The notes beneath the pieces were generated by a model, which saw only the letters and a list, made by a program, of their open reading frames with translations, was not told where the DNA came from and did no database searches. From Candidatus Baltobacteraceae bacterium (lineage in GTDB: Bacteria > Vulcanimicrobiota > Vulcanimicrobiia > Vulcanimicrobiales > Vulcanimicrobiaceae): a stretch of 64,000 nt of DNA. Both the position numbers and the translations under genes were made by a program. The stretch is taken from the NCBI GenBank assembly GCA_036488875.1, contig DASXGW010000001.1:186001-250000 (forward strand), in the 5' to 3' direction. Shown one piece after another: positions 15,827 through 25,434 of the stretch; positions within the stretch are counted from its first letter, which is position 1, and every line of letters begins with the position of its first letter.

Positions 15827-17955
15827 TGCGTAGAGTCATCGCACTGTTACTGCTGTTCGCGCTCGCCGCGTGTACCGGCACGGGAACGAGCGGAGTTTCC
15901 GCGACGGCGCCCGGCTCGGGATTCGTCCCGGGCGCACGCGCTGCGATGACGACCGACCGTAAGCATCGCAAACGCACCAACGCCGTGGTTCACATCGTCA
16001 TTCCGCGTCGCCATCCGCGCAGACGTCACGGGCGTGGACCCGACTACGTTTCGCCGTCGACGCGCGGCATCAAGATCGTCGCGACGTGGCAAGGCGGATC
16101 GACGTCCACGTTCGTCGAGACGACCGTTGCGGCGTTGGGTCCAAAGGCGCCGGACTGTACGGCATCGTCGTCTGGGTTTAGCTGTCTGATCCCGTCGACG
16201 GTTTGGGAAGGTCCGAACAAGATTGACGTAACGGTGTACGATAAGCCGCCGTCGGGCTCGTCGTCGGGCGCGACATTTCCGTCGAACGCACAGGAGCTGG
16301 GTTTCTCGTCGATTACCCAGACCGTCACGGCGGGAGTTACACCGTCGATTCTGATTTATTTAGGCGGCGAAATCGGATCGATCAATGCCAAGCCGTTGTT
16401 CTCGTCGGTGCCGGCGGACGGCTCGTCGCACGACATCGCAATCGCGTTCAACGTCAAAGATTTTGGCGGGAATAAAATCACGGCCGGCTCGAACGATCCG
16501 TTCGCCAATCCGGTCAACGTTACGCTCACGGAAACCGGCGGCAGCGGTCATGCCGTGCTGCTGCTCAATGGCAGCGGTAGCGGCAGCAATGCGAAAATCA
16601 AGTTTTCGAACGACACGTTGGGCGTGCGTTACGACGGCGGCGGTAAGTCGGGTTATACGATCCAGGTGCAGCTTGCGGCCAACGGCGCTCCGGCCGAAAC
16701 GCTGCAGGTGTCGCCGTTAATCGTCGAGGGTCCCGGCATTGCGGCGCACGCACTCGGCCTCAACGGCACCGCCATCGCAAACGCGTTGACCGTTACCGAA
16801 AAGAGCGCGCCCGCGTCGCAGACGTATAACGTCACTCGCAGCGGCTGTACCGGTATCGCAACCATCTCGGGCTTCTCGGGTTCCGGCGCGGCGGCGTCGT
16901 TCACGGCGACGGGCGGTGCGACGGGAAGCGCGAGCGGATGCTCGATTTCGGTCGCCGACGGATCTTCGACGACGCTCGTGTTGCCGGTCACCAACACGGC
17001 GATCGCCGGCGGCGTGACGATCAACGGCGTGCGGATTACCGAGTACTCGATCGGCGCGAGTCCCGGGCCGATGGCCGTGGGCCCCGACAACAATTTGTAC
17101 GTCGTTGGAAACTATAGCTCCGGCAGCGGCGGCAACGAAATTCTTCCGTTCAAGCCGGCGTCGGGCGCGCCGACGATGGGAACGGCCATCCCGGTTGGCG
17201 GGTTCGCCCTACTCAACGACGTCGCGACCGCTTCCGACGGCGCGCTGTGGGTGATCGACGAAGGCATCGTCGGTGTCGATCGGATTACGCCGAGCGGTAC
17301 GATCACGAAGTTTCCCTCGCCGAATAGCAACATGGACTGCACCGGCGGGATTACCGCCGGCAATGACGGCAACGTTTGGGCGCCGAGCTGCTCGGCCCTC
17401 ATCGAAATCACCGTGGGTGGTGGCTTTACCATCGTCCCCACGGCCGCGAGCTCTCCAGCCGAGATCGTGCAGGGTCCCGACGGCGCGCTCTATTTTGCCG
17501 ACGGAACGAACATCGATCGCTACGATCCGAACACGACGAACTTCACCCAAATCGCCGAGCCTAACGGGGCTACCGTCGCGTATCTGACGTCGGCGCCGAA
17601 CGACGGTGCCAGCGGTGCGGTATGGTATACGGCTCGTAACTTCTCAACGACCACGATCAGCTACGTCGGCCGCCTCGACGTCGGAACTCAGACGGTGACG
17701 CGTACGACACAGTTCGGCAGCATTGCCACTTCCGACGTAATCAACAGCATCGCTACGGGTGCCGACAGCGCCGTGTGGTTTACCGACTCGACCAACAATC
17801 AAGTCGACCGGCTCCCCGTGGCTAACGGCAGCGTCGTGGAGACGTTCCCGCTGCCCACCGGCGCTTCCAACCCGACGTTCGTCATCCGCGGACCGGACGG
17901 CAGCATGTGGCTGTCGGAGAGCGCCGTGGGCAACGTCGTCCACGTCATTCCGTAG
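15826..17955 (+). CDS. Lipoprotein with Vgb-like beta-propeller (tandem paralogue 2)
   Basis: A 709-residue lipoprotein; MRRVIALLLLFALAACTGTG has an LAAC lipobox. The ATG shares one base with the stop before it. A basic stretch (RRHPRRRHGRGPDYVSPSTRGI) and a YDKPPSGSS.....AQELGFSSITQTVTAG segment match the same parts of the preceding lipoprotein, so the two arose by duplication. Residues ~410-709 form six or seven blades like those of virginiamycin B lyase propellers: GPDNNLYVVGNY, ASDGALWVIDEG, GNDGNVWAPSCS, GPDGALYFADGTNIDRY, GADSAVWFTDSTNNQVDRL, GPDGSMWLSESA. Lyase activity is not implied; many such propellers only bind. Position suggests partnership with the receptor at 18036. Confidence 0.75.
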   Translation: MRRVIALLLLFALAACTGTGTSGVSATAPGSGFVPGARAAMTTDRKHRKRTNAVVHIVIPRRHPRRRHGRGPDYVSPSTRGIKIVATWQGGSTSTFVETTVAALGPKAPDCTASSSGFSCLIPSTVWEGPNKIDVTVYDKPPSGSSSGATFPSNAQELGFSSITQTVTAGVTPSILIYLGGEIGSINAKPLFSSVPADGSSHDIAIAFNVKDFGGNKITAGSNDPFANPVNVTLTETGGSGHAVLLLNGSGSGSNAKIKFSNDTLGVRYDGGGKSGYTIQVQLAANGAPAETLQVSPLIVEGPGIAAHALGLNGTAIANALTVTEKSAPASQTYNVTRSGCTGIATISGFSGSGAAASFTATGGATGSASGCSISVADGSSTTLVLPVTNTAIAGGVTINGVRITEYSIGASPGPMAVGPDNNLYVVGNYSSGSGGNEILPFKPASGAPTMGTAIPVGGFALLNDVATASDGALWVIDEGIVGVDRITPSGTITKFPSPNSNMDCTGGITAGNDGNVWAPSCSALIEITVGGGFTIVPTAASSPAEIVQGPDGALYFADGTNIDRYDPNTTNFTQIAEPNGATVAYLTSAPNDGASGAVWYTARNFSTTTISYVGRLDVGTQTVTRTTQFGSIATSDVINSIATGADSAVWFTDSTNNQVDRLPVANGSVVETFPLPTGASNPTFVIRGPDGSMWLSESAVGNVVHVIP

Positions 17956-18035
17956 CCGATCCACAAACTCGACCCGGCGCTTTGTGCGTCGCCCACCTAG
18001 ACGAGCAAGCACTAGCCAAGTAGACTGAGGTCAAC

Positions 18036-21000
18036 GTGCGAGGCCTTCGCTTCGGCGCCCTTCTGGCCGCCATCGTCTGGGCTTATGCGAGTGGACCGGC
18101 TTTCGCCGGTACCACTGGAACTTTGCGCGGCGTCATCGTCGACTCCAAGTCCGGTTCGCCCCTTGCGGGCGTGAGCGTAACGGCGGACGCGCCTTCGCAG
18201 GTCGCAACGACGCTGACCGACGCAGCCGGTCAGTTCCAGTTCATCTCGTTGGCGCCAGACACGTACGTCGTGCACGCGGCGAAGAGCGGCTACGATCCGC
18301 TCGCGCAAGCCGGCGTCGTGATCTTCGCCGATCAGCCGCTGACCTTGAGCCTCGCGATGACGCCCACGCTCAAAACGATCGCTCGTGTCGCCTCGCGCGG
18401 TTCTAGCGATCAAGTACGTCCCGGTACCACGAGCGATCTCTATTCCGTCAACAACACCGGCATCCAGAAGACGATCGCGACCAGCGGCGCCGGCTCGATG
18501 AACCAGGTCTACGGCGCGATCAACAGCGTGCCGGGTGTGAACATTCCAACCAACCAGCAGGGATGGAATCAAGGCGTCTACGTCCGCGGCGGCGATTACC
18601 AGCAGGTCGCTTACGAGTTCGACGGGCTTCCGCTGACGCGCCAATCCGACCTCAATCCGATCGCGACCTTGACGGCGCTGGGTTCGCAGCAGGTCGAAGT
18701 CTATACCGGCGGCACGGCCGCGAGCTCCAACTCGTCGGGCCTGGCGGGTTACATCAATCAGATCATCAAGACCGGAACGAGTCCCGGTTACGCCGACGCG
18801 TCGCTTGGCGTAGGAACGCCGTCGTACTATCATTCGGCGACCGTCGAAGCCTCGGGCGCGACGCCGGACCGGCTATTTTCCTACTATCTCGGTCTTGCCG
18901 GCACGAACCAAGATTATCGCTACGCCGACCAGTTCAACGGCGCGTCGAATCCGCTCTACTTCTATCCGCTGGCTATCCCGACCACCAACTCGGCATTCAA
19001 TATTCTCGACGGGAACTGCGCCGCGATCAAGCATCCGACGTGCTCGGCGCCGTCGTACGGCGCGGCCTTCTCGCCGGGAAACAGCTACGCCCAAGCCTTC
19101 AATCAGGACCGTGAGAACGTCGCGAACGTTCACATCGGTATTCCACATCGTCACGACCCGATGCGCGACGACATTCAACTGCTATGGGTGACCGGCGGCA
19201 TCAATACCTGGTTCTACAGCTCGCAGGAGGAGCTCGGCAAGAACAACGTTGCCGCTGCCTACGGCGCGTATCCGGTAGCCTTCTTGGATTCGACGTACTA
19301 CGTCGGTCCGCTCATGCAAAAGCCCAGCAACTCGTTCCTGCAGTTCAATCCGTTCCCCAACAGCATGCAGCATTCTCCCGGCGCGCCGGTTCCGACCAAC
19401 GAGCGCGACGGATCGATAAACAACTATGCCATCGAGAAGTTCCAGTACCAGAAGAACTTCAACGAGCGGTCGTATTTGCGGTTTCAAGCGTACGGCGAGT
19501 ACAGCAACTGGTTCATCACCGCACCGGTCAGCGCCGAGTTAGCGTTCGGTGCGGAGCTTGCGGACTACGAAGTGTACGAGCACGCGGTCGGCGGCGTGCT
19601 GACGTACTCGAATCAGCTTTCGCCCAAACATCTGCTCACCGCCGGTGCGACGTATTCGCAGCAGATCTTGCAGACGTACAACGCGACGTTTAGTTCGACG
19701 GATCCGACCGCGAACAGCCTGCTGCCGACGGGACTCGGAACGATTTTAAGCAACTACGTCGGCCGCGACGGCAACTGTTACAACTATACGACCGGGCAGC
19801 GCTGGAGCTGCTTCGACGCGGGCAGTCAGGGCGGATGTCTTCTCACCGGTTACAACGAGTTCAATCTCGGCTGTTATCCCGGACTCGCGTCTACCTTCAA
19901 TCTCACGCCCGGAACGGCGCCCAAGGGATCGCCCGGCGCGAAGGCCGGCGCGCACTGGATCATGACGGAGGACGGCCGCAGCTCGCAAGTCGACGACGTC
20001 AAACCGTTGTTCTCGGGCTATTCGCTGACCGATCTCTGGCAGCCCAACGATAAGCTCACGTTCAACATCGGCGCGCGTTTCGACCACTTTGCCTATGCGA
20101 CGAGCAATCTCGCCGACGCGAGCTTGTGGCCGGCGCGGCAGTTCTGGTTCACGCAGTTCAACAAGGAGCATTGCGGCGTGCTCGGCTCCGCGCCGGTGTC
20201 GACGTGGAACGGCAGCGGGTTCTCGCCGTGTCCCGCTGGGTATCTGCCGATGACCGACCCGGGCAACGGGCTGTATAACGTCGGCGCCGGGCTTTCGGTG
20301 CATAACTCGTTCCAGCCGCGCTTTTCGTTCACGTGGACGCTCAATCCCAACACCGTCGTCCGCGGCTCGGCCGGCGAATACGCCCGTGCGGAAGCCTCGT
20401 CGTATTACCAGTACAACACGGCCCAGCAGAACCTGGCGTCGTTTATCCGCCAATTCTATTCGTACGGCTATCACACGCCCGACCACGAGCTGTATCCCGA
20501 TACGTCGAACAACTACGACGTATCGCTCGAGCAGCACCTCAAAGGCACCAAGATCTCTTACAAGGTCACACCGTTCTACCGGTCGACGCGCAATCAAGTG
20601 CAGTTCCAGTCGATCGACGCCCTGGGCGGAACGCTGGCCGGCCTCAACGTCGGAACGCAGAAGTCGTACGGCATCGAGCTCGCGCTGCAGATGGGCGATT
20701 TCGCGCAGGACGGTTTGTCCGGATCGCTAGCGTACACGCACACGAACAACTCGATCAGCTTCCACTTGATCAACGGCATCAGCGTCATCGACAGCCTCAA
20801 CGGTCCAATCGAGCAGTATAACTCCTATACGAAGGGTTGTGCGGGCGTGACCGCGAGCTCGGCCAACTGGGCGGCGTGCGGGTCCGGCAAGTACGCGGGT
20901 AACGCCCAGCCGGTCTTCAACGGCGCCTGCGGGCCCGGATGCAGCGTGAAGAATCCGTACTATTGCCCGACGACGACGTCGTCGTGTCCGTGGTCGTTCC

Positions 21001-21635
21001 AACCGATTCTCGACGTCAACGCATCCTATCCGCCGTACGACGTCATTCCGTCGCCGTTTAACGCCGCTAATGGGTTCGACGTCCCCGACGTGGCGACGCT
21101 GGTGGTCAACTATCGCCACGGAAAATACGATTTTACGCCGTCGCTCCATTATTTGAGCGGCTCGCAGTACGGCTCCCCGCTGGTGTGGCCCGGATACGTT
21201 CCTCAAGCCTGCACGCGCAATCCCGCGCTCTACCCGGCCACGCCCGGCGCGTTCTGCGGATCGGGCGGCGCGCTCTTTTTACCGGATCCGTACAACGGCT
21301 ATCGTTTCGACAACCTGGGGACGTACGCACAGCCGTCGCAGCTCTCGCTGAACCTGTCGGCAAGCTACGACGTCAGCGACCGGCTCACGATCGGCTTCTC
21401 CGCCGTCAACCTCTATAACAAATGCTTCCAGCGCGGATATGCGTGGGACAACCAGCAGACGTGCGTGTACTCGACCTTGCCCTCGAACATCCTCGGATCC
21501 GCCGGCAACTTCTTGATGGCGCCGCCGATTCAGGTGAAATATCCCTACGGGACGTTCTTTAACATCACCGAAGTAGGGAACTCATCGATGGAGCAACCCT
21601 TCAATCTGTTCGTCAACGCAACGCTGAAGATTTGA
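18036..21635 (+). CDS. TonB-dependent receptor with N-terminal carboxypeptidase-regulatory-like domain
   Basis: A 1199-residue outer-membrane receptor starting at GTG with a Sec signal (LLAAIVWAYASGPAFAG). Residues ~28-115 are a CarboxypepD_reg-like beta-sandwich (GTLRGVIVDSKSGSPLAGVSVTA...FQFISLAPDTYVVHAAKSGYD). The plug follows, with VNSVPGVNIPTNQQG, VYVRGGDYQQVAYEFDGLPL and QQVEVYTGGTAASSNSSGLAGYINQIIKTG. The remaining ~950 residues are a Tyr-rich beta-barrel ending NLFVNATLKI. No TonB box is obvious. Oar-like receptors of this build import oligosaccharides, peptides or other large ligands in Acidobacteriota and Bacteroidota. The oxidase start overlaps its stop (TTGA) and a permease follows, so the substrate is probably an amine or amino acid derivative (inference). 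Confidence 0.88.
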   Translation: MRGLRFGALLAAIVWAYASGPAFAGTTGTLRGVIVDSKSGSPLAGVSVTADAPSQVATTLTDAAGQFQFISLAPDTYVVHAAKSGYDPLAQAGVVIFADQPLTLSLAMTPTLKTIARVASRGSSDQVRPGTTSDLYSVNNTGIQKTIATSGAGSMNQVYGAINSVPGVNIPTNQQGWNQGVYVRGGDYQQVAYEFDGLPLTRQSDLNPIATLTALGSQQVEVYTGGTAASSNSSGLAGYINQIIKTGTSPGYADASLGVGTPSYYHSATVEASGATPDRLFSYYLGLAGTNQDYRYADQFNGASNPLYFYPLAIPTTNSAFNILDGNCAAIKHPTCSAPSYGAAFSPGNSYAQAFNQDRENVANVHIGIPHRHDPMRDDIQLLWVTGGINTWFYSSQEELGKNNVAAAYGAYPVAFLDSTYYVGPLMQKPSNSFLQFNPFPNSMQHSPGAPVPTNERDGSINNYAIEKFQYQKNFNERSYLRFQAYGEYSNWFITAPVSAELAFGAELADYEVYEHAVGGVLTYSNQLSPKHLLTAGATYSQQILQTYNATFSSTDPTANSLLPTGLGTILSNYVGRDGNCYNYTTGQRWSCFDAGSQGGCLLTGYNEFNLGCYPGLASTFNLTPGTAPKGSPGAKAGAHWIMTEDGRSSQVDDVKPLFSGYSLTDLWQPNDKLTFNIGARFDHFAYATSNLADASLWPARQFWFTQFNKEHCGVLGSAPVSTWNGSGFSPCPAGYLPMTDPGNGLYNVGAGLSVHNSFQPRFSFTWTLNPNTVVRGSAGEYARAEASSYYQYNTAQQNLASFIRQFYSYGYHTPDHELYPDTSNNYDVSLEQHLKGTKISYKVTPFYRSTRNQVQFQSIDALGGTLAGLNVGTQKSYGIELALQMGDFAQDGLSGSLAYTHTNNSISFHLINGISVIDSLNGPIEQYNSYTKGCAGVTASSANWAACGSGKYAGNAQPVFNGACGPGCSVKNPYYCPTTTSSCPWSFQPILDVNASYPPYDVIPSPFNAANGFDVPDVATLVVNYRHGKYDFTPSLHYLSGSQYGSPLVWPGYVPQACTRNPALYPATPGAFCGSGGALFLPDPYNGYRFDNLGTYAQPSQLSLNLSASYDVSDRLTIGFSAVNLYNKCFQRGYAWDNQQTCVYSTLPSNILGSAGNFLMAPPIQVKYPYGTFFNITEVGNSSMEQPFNLFVNATLKI

Positions 21636-22903
21636 TCGAAGCGTCCGTGTGGAGCGCCGCAACGCCCACCGGAGGGTATGCGGCGACGTCGCTGCCCGAG
21701 CGAGCGGACGTCGTCATCGCGGGAGCCGGCATCGCCGGTTTGTCCGCCGCGCTGGCCCTCGCTACGCGCGGCGCATCGGTTTGCGTAGTCGAGGCGTCGC
21801 ACGCCGGTTTCGGCGCCAGCTCGCGCAACGGCGGCATGGCGCTGACCGGTCTCAAGCTCGATGCGGCGACCTTGCGGCGGCGGTACGGACTTCCGGCCGC
21901 GCGCGACATGTTCGAGGCGACGCTCGGCGCGATCGATCTCGTCGAACGTCTCGTCGAGCTTCACGGCATCGACTGCGCCTTCGCCCGCAGCGGCCATCTC
22001 GAAGTTGCGGCGAAACCGGCGCACTTCGCCGACTTCATTGGCACGGCGGAACTGCTGCGCGACGCATTCGGGCACAGGGTCCGCACGCTCGCGCGCGACG
22101 AGCTCGCGGGCGAGCTCGGTTCGGGCGCATATTACGGCGGGCTGCTCGATGAGCGGAGCGCGGGACTCGATCCGGCGCGCTACGTAGCCGGCTTAGCGCG
22201 CGCCGCCGTGTCGGCGGGCAGCGTGCTGTGTGAGAACGCGGCGGTCACAGCGGTGACGCGCGACGGCAGCGATTGGCGCGTCGATACCTCGCGCGGATCG
22301 CTGCGCGCCAAGAGCGCGCTCGCGGCGACCGGTGCGTATACCGGCAACGCGTTTGCGGCGCTGCGGCGCCGGCTCGTTCCGCTCGGTTCGTACGTCATCG
22401 CGACGCAACGCCTCGCGCCCGATCTCGCGCGCTCGCTGATCCCGCGCAATCGCATGGTCTACGACTCGAAGCGGCTGCTGCACTATTTTCGCCTGACGCC
22501 CGACGGACGGCTGCTCTTTGGCGGGCGAGCGGCGTTTCTGCCGGAAGGTCCGCGAACGGTCGCGCAAAGCGCGCAGATCTTGCGGCGCGACATGCTCGCG
22601 GTCTTTCCGCAACTGCGCGGCACCGAGATCGAATATGCCTGGGGCGGAACGCTCGATATTGCGTTCGACGTGATGCCGCATGCCGCAACGCAGGACGGAG
22701 TGCATTACGCGCTCGGCTTTGCCGGACACGGCGTCGCGATGGCGACCTTGCTCGGCACGCTGACCGGCGAGGCACTGGCCGGCGTGCCGGCGCGTCACGC
22801 GTTCGAGCGCGCGCTTCCGGCCGGCCCGGCATGGTATCGAGGACGTCCGTGGTTCTTGCCGCTCGTCGGTACGTGGCAGCGCGTGCTGGATCGGATCGCG
22901 TAG
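21632..22903 (+). CDS. FAD-dependent amine/amino-acid oxidoreductase (DAO family, PuuB-like)
   Basis: A 423-residue flavoenzyme. The N-terminal Rossmann motif is VVIAGAGIAGLSAALALATRGASVCVVEA, followed by GFGASSRNGGMALTG, the GASxRNGG block typical of gamma-glutamylputrescine oxidases and relatives. The C-terminus has the flavin-closing segment EYAWGGTLDIAFDVMPHAA...HYALGFAGHGVAMATLLGTLTGEAL. It starts at TTG inside the receptor stop (TTGA) and is followed after 8 bases by an APC permease. Receptor, permease and oxidase together look like a route from outer membrane to oxidative deamination. Substrate not determinable. Confidence 0.82.
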   Translation: MIEASVWSAATPTGGYAATSLPERADVVIAGAGIAGLSAALALATRGASVCVVEASHAGFGASSRNGGMALTGLKLDAATLRRRYGLPAARDMFEATLGAIDLVERLVELHGIDCAFARSGHLEVAAKPAHFADFIGTAELLRDAFGHRVRTLARDELAGELGSGAYYGGLLDERSAGLDPARYVAGLARAAVSAGSVLCENAAVTAVTRDGSDWRVDTSRGSLRAKSALAATGAYTGNAFAALRRRLVPLGSYVIATQRLAPDLARSLIPRNRMVYDSKRLLHYFRLTPDGRLLFGGRAAFLPEGPRTVAQSAQILRRDMLAVFPQLRGTEIEYAWGGTLDIAFDVMPHAATQDGVHYALGFAGHGVAMATLLGTLTGEALAGVPARHAFERALPAGPAWYRGRPWFLPLVGTWQRVLDRIA

Positions 22904-22911
22904 GTACCTTC

Positions 22912-24297
22912 ATGCAGCTTCGGCACAACGCGGTATCGGCCATCGAAGCGACGCTCATTGCCATCGCGGGTACCGCGCCGGCAAATACGATTGCGACGAG
23001 CACAGCCGCGTTGATCGCGGTCGTCGGTCTGTGCGGACCGGGCGCGCTGCTGTTCGGCGCGTTGCCGATGTTGGGCATCGCACTGTCGTACTATTACCTC
23101 AACGCGTGGCGCTCCGATGCGGGGGCGGCGTACGTCTGGGTAGGCCGCGCGCTCTCGCCGGTGCTGGGATTCTTTGCCGGCTGGGCGATGCTCGTCGCGC
23201 AGGTGCTGTTCATGGTGGTGGGATCGCTCCCGGTCGCCGACGCGACCCTTGATTTGATCGCGCCGAAACTCACGCACGACGTGTTGCTCGTCACGGCGAT
23301 CGGCTTCGCGTGGTTTCTCGTCGTCGTCGGCATCGTTTTATTGGGGATCAAAACCACCGCCGAGTTTCAGAAGGCCGTTACCGGCGTGCAAGTCTTGGGG
23401 CTCCTGCTGTTTGCCATTGCGGCCATCGTCAAAGGCCTGGCGCATCCGGCAAATCCGCCGAGTTGGTCGTGGTGGTCGCCGATCGGAAACCACGGCATCT
23501 CGAGTTTCGTCGCCGGCGCCATCGTCACGATGTTCTTTTACTGGGGTTGGGAAGTAACGGCGAACTTGTCGGAAGAGACCGTCGACCGCAAACGCGCACC
23601 CGGATTGTCGGGTTTGCTGGGCATGATCGTGATTTTGGCGCTCTTCTTGACGACCGTGGTGGGCGTCCAACTGTTGCTTCCGGTTCGGGCGATCGCCGAC
23701 TCCGGGTCCGATCTGCTCGTCGCCTTGGCCAATGCCGCGGTGCCGCGCCCGTGGAGCGACCTCGCGATCATCGTCGTGATCGTCAGCGCCATCGGTTCGC
23801 TCGAGACGACGCTCGTGTCGGGGAGCCGAGTCGTCTATTCGATGGGACGCGACGAAGTTCTCGACGATCGGTTCGGTTCGCTCAACCCGCGCTTCCTCAC
23901 ACCGTGGAACGCGACGATCGCCATCGCGCTCGTATCGCTGGTCTTGTTCGCGTTGGCCGCGACCAGCAGCAGCGTGAACGCGATCTTGAGCGACTCGATC
24001 AACGCGATCGGCGTCGAGGTCGCCATTTTCTACGGGCTCTCCGCGATCGCGTGCGCGACGTACTACGCCGGCGCGGATCGCGGGGAAGTGCTGCCGTTGC
24101 TCCTGCGCCGCGTGTGGCCGATCGCCGCCGCGATCTTTGTCTTTGCCGTGGCCGCCGGGCAGGTGCTCACGGCCGGGCTGCGCGCCAACGCGACCGTCTT
24201 CGGCTTATTGCTGGCCGGGGCTGTGCCCATGCTCCTGTACCGGAAACGGTACGCCGGGAAGTTTTATCGAGGTCCAATGGAGAGGGCAGTTAATTAA
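22912..24297 (+). CDS. APC-family amino acid permease
   Basis: A 461-residue inner-membrane transporter with about twelve hydrophobic segments. The ATG at 22912 is chosen; a frame that stays open far upstream is an antisense-type shadow of the oxidase gene. The first helix carries AIEATLIAIAGTAPANTIATSTAALIAVVG, matching the APC unwound-helix region, and later SWWSPIGNHGISSFVAGAIVTMFFYWGWE. It begins 8 bases after the FAD oxidoreductase and is probably co-transcribed with it. A second APC permease, not closely similar by eye, is at 54550. Confidence 0.88.
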   Translation: MQLRHNAVSAIEATLIAIAGTAPANTIATSTAALIAVVGLCGPGALLFGALPMLGIALSYYYLNAWRSDAGAAYVWVGRALSPVLGFFAGWAMLVAQVLFMVVGSLPVADATLDLIAPKLTHDVLLVTAIGFAWFLVVVGIVLLGIKTTAEFQKAVTGVQVLGLLLFAIAAIVKGLAHPANPPSWSWWSPIGNHGISSFVAGAIVTMFFYWGWEVTANLSEETVDRKRAPGLSGLLGMIVILALFLTTVVGVQLLLPVRAIADSGSDLLVALANAAVPRPWSDLAIIVVIVSAIGSLETTLVSGSRVVYSMGRDEVLDDRFGSLNPRFLTPWNATIAIALVSLVLFALAATSSSVNAILSDSINAIGVEVAIFYGLSAIACATYYAGADRGEVLPLLLRRVWPIAAAIFVFAVAAGQVLTAGLRANATVFGLLLAGAVPMLLYRKRYAGKFYRGPMERAVN

Positions 24298-24350
24298 CCC
24301 AGAATCGGGGAAAGAAATCTATCAGTTAGTTGCTTGGAAAGGAGCGCGTT

Positions 24351-25358
24351 ATGCGAGCGTTCAGGTTGATCTGGATACCTATCATCGCCGTCTTTTTGCT
24401 CGCCATCCCTGCGCCGTCGAGCGCGCAGGTCACCATTGGCTTTACGATCGGTCAGCCGCCGCCGCCGCTGCCGTACTATAATTCGATCCCGCAGGCACCC
24501 TATCAGAACTACATGTGGACGCCCGGTTATTGGGCCTACGGTGCGGGGGGTTACTACTGGGTGCCGGGCACGTGGGTGCAGCCGCCGCAAACCGGTCTCT
24601 ACTGGACCCCGGGATACTGGGGCTATAACAACGGCGGCTACGGCTGGAACAACGGCTATTGGGGGTCGCAAGTCGGCTTCTATGGCGGAGTCAACTACGG
24701 ATTCGGCTACCCCGGAACCGGATTCTACGGCGGCCAGTGGCAGCCGTCGGGCTTCCGTTACAACACCGCCGTGTGGCCGGTCAATCAGTCCGTGATCCAC
24801 AACACGTACGTCGATAGAACCGTCATCAACAAGACCGTCATCAACCGCACGAGCTACAACGGCGGCAAGGGCGGAATCGTCATGCATCCCGACGCGCGCG
24901 AGCTGCAAGTGATGCACGAACGCCACGTCGACCCCACGCCCGTGCAGCGAGATCACGCCCAAGTCGCGGCTCGCGATCGCGATCTCTATGCCAACGTCAA
25001 CAAAGGCAAACCGCCGGTCGTCGCGGCCGCAAAGCCGTTCGGCGCGAAGAATCCCCCGCCGAACTCCAAACCCCTAACCGATCAGGACAAGGCCGGCGCG
25101 CATCAGGACACCATGGCGCCGCAGCACAACGCGATGCAGCCGCAGCACAATGCGCAGCCGCAGCACAATGCGCAGCCGCAGCACAACGCGCAGCCGGAGC
25201 ACCACAACGCGCCGCCGCCGCATAACGCGCAGCCGCAGCATAACCAGAAGCCGCCGGCGCAACCGCAGCATACCAACCAGAAACCGCCGGCGCAGGATCA
25301 GCACAAAACCAGTCCTCCGTCGGATCAAGACAAGGACAAGAAACCTCCGCTGCACTAG
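24351..25358 (+). CDS. Secreted YXWGXW-repeat protein with PQHNA tail
   Basis: A 335-residue protein starting at ATG 24351, behind AAGGAG. MRAFRLIWIPIIAVFLLAIPAPSSAQ is a signal peptide. Residues ~45-130 contain aromatic repeats of the YXWGXW family: YMWTPGYWAYG, YYWVPGTWVQPP, YWTPGYWGYN, YGWNNGYWG. The C-terminal third is low-complexity, with repeated AQPQHN units and many His, Pro and Gln. Probably an envelope or matrix protein; metal binding by the His-rich tail is conceivable but untested. A strong terminator follows. Confidence 0.75.
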   Translation: MRAFRLIWIPIIAVFLLAIPAPSSAQVTIGFTIGQPPPPLPYYNSIPQAPYQNYMWTPGYWAYGAGGYYWVPGTWVQPPQTGLYWTPGYWGYNNGGYGWNNGYWGSQVGFYGGVNYGFGYPGTGFYGGQWQPSGFRYNTAVWPVNQSVIHNTYVDRTVINKTVINRTSYNGGKGGIVMHPDARELQVMHERHVDPTPVQRDHAQVAARDRDLYANVNKGKPPVVAAAKPFGAKNPPPNSKPLTDQDKAGAHQDTMAPQHNAMQPQHNAQPQHNAQPQHNAQPEHHNAPPPHNAQPQHNQKPPAQPQHTNQKPPAQDQHKTSPPSDQDKDKKPPLH

Positions 25359-25377
25359 CTGCCAAAGTGCAAAAGCG

Positions 25378-25411
25378 AAGAAGGCCCTCGCCGTGCGAGG
25401 GCCTTCTTTTT
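25378..25411. terminator. Intrinsic terminator, probably bidirectional
   Basis: A perfect 14-bp stem, AAGAAGGCCCTCGC (25378-25391) with its complement at 25395-25408, closed by a CGT loop and followed by a T run ending at 25411. It stops the YXWGXW gene and, with AAGAAG on the other side, may also serve the convergent gene at 25435. Confidence 0.92.
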
Positions 25412-25434
25412 GTACGCTCGTCGGTCGGTGCGGA

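Noticed and set aside
22273-22911. N-terminal 213-codon extension of the APC permease
   Set aside because: The extension overlaps the FAD oxidoreductase in another frame and has no membrane or domain signal; the permease begins at ATG 22912.
25127-25290. Short tandem DNA repeats as a CRISPR array
   Set aside because: The repeats are in-frame CAGCCGCAGCACAA-type units encoding a PQHNA protein tail, without spacers of uniform length.
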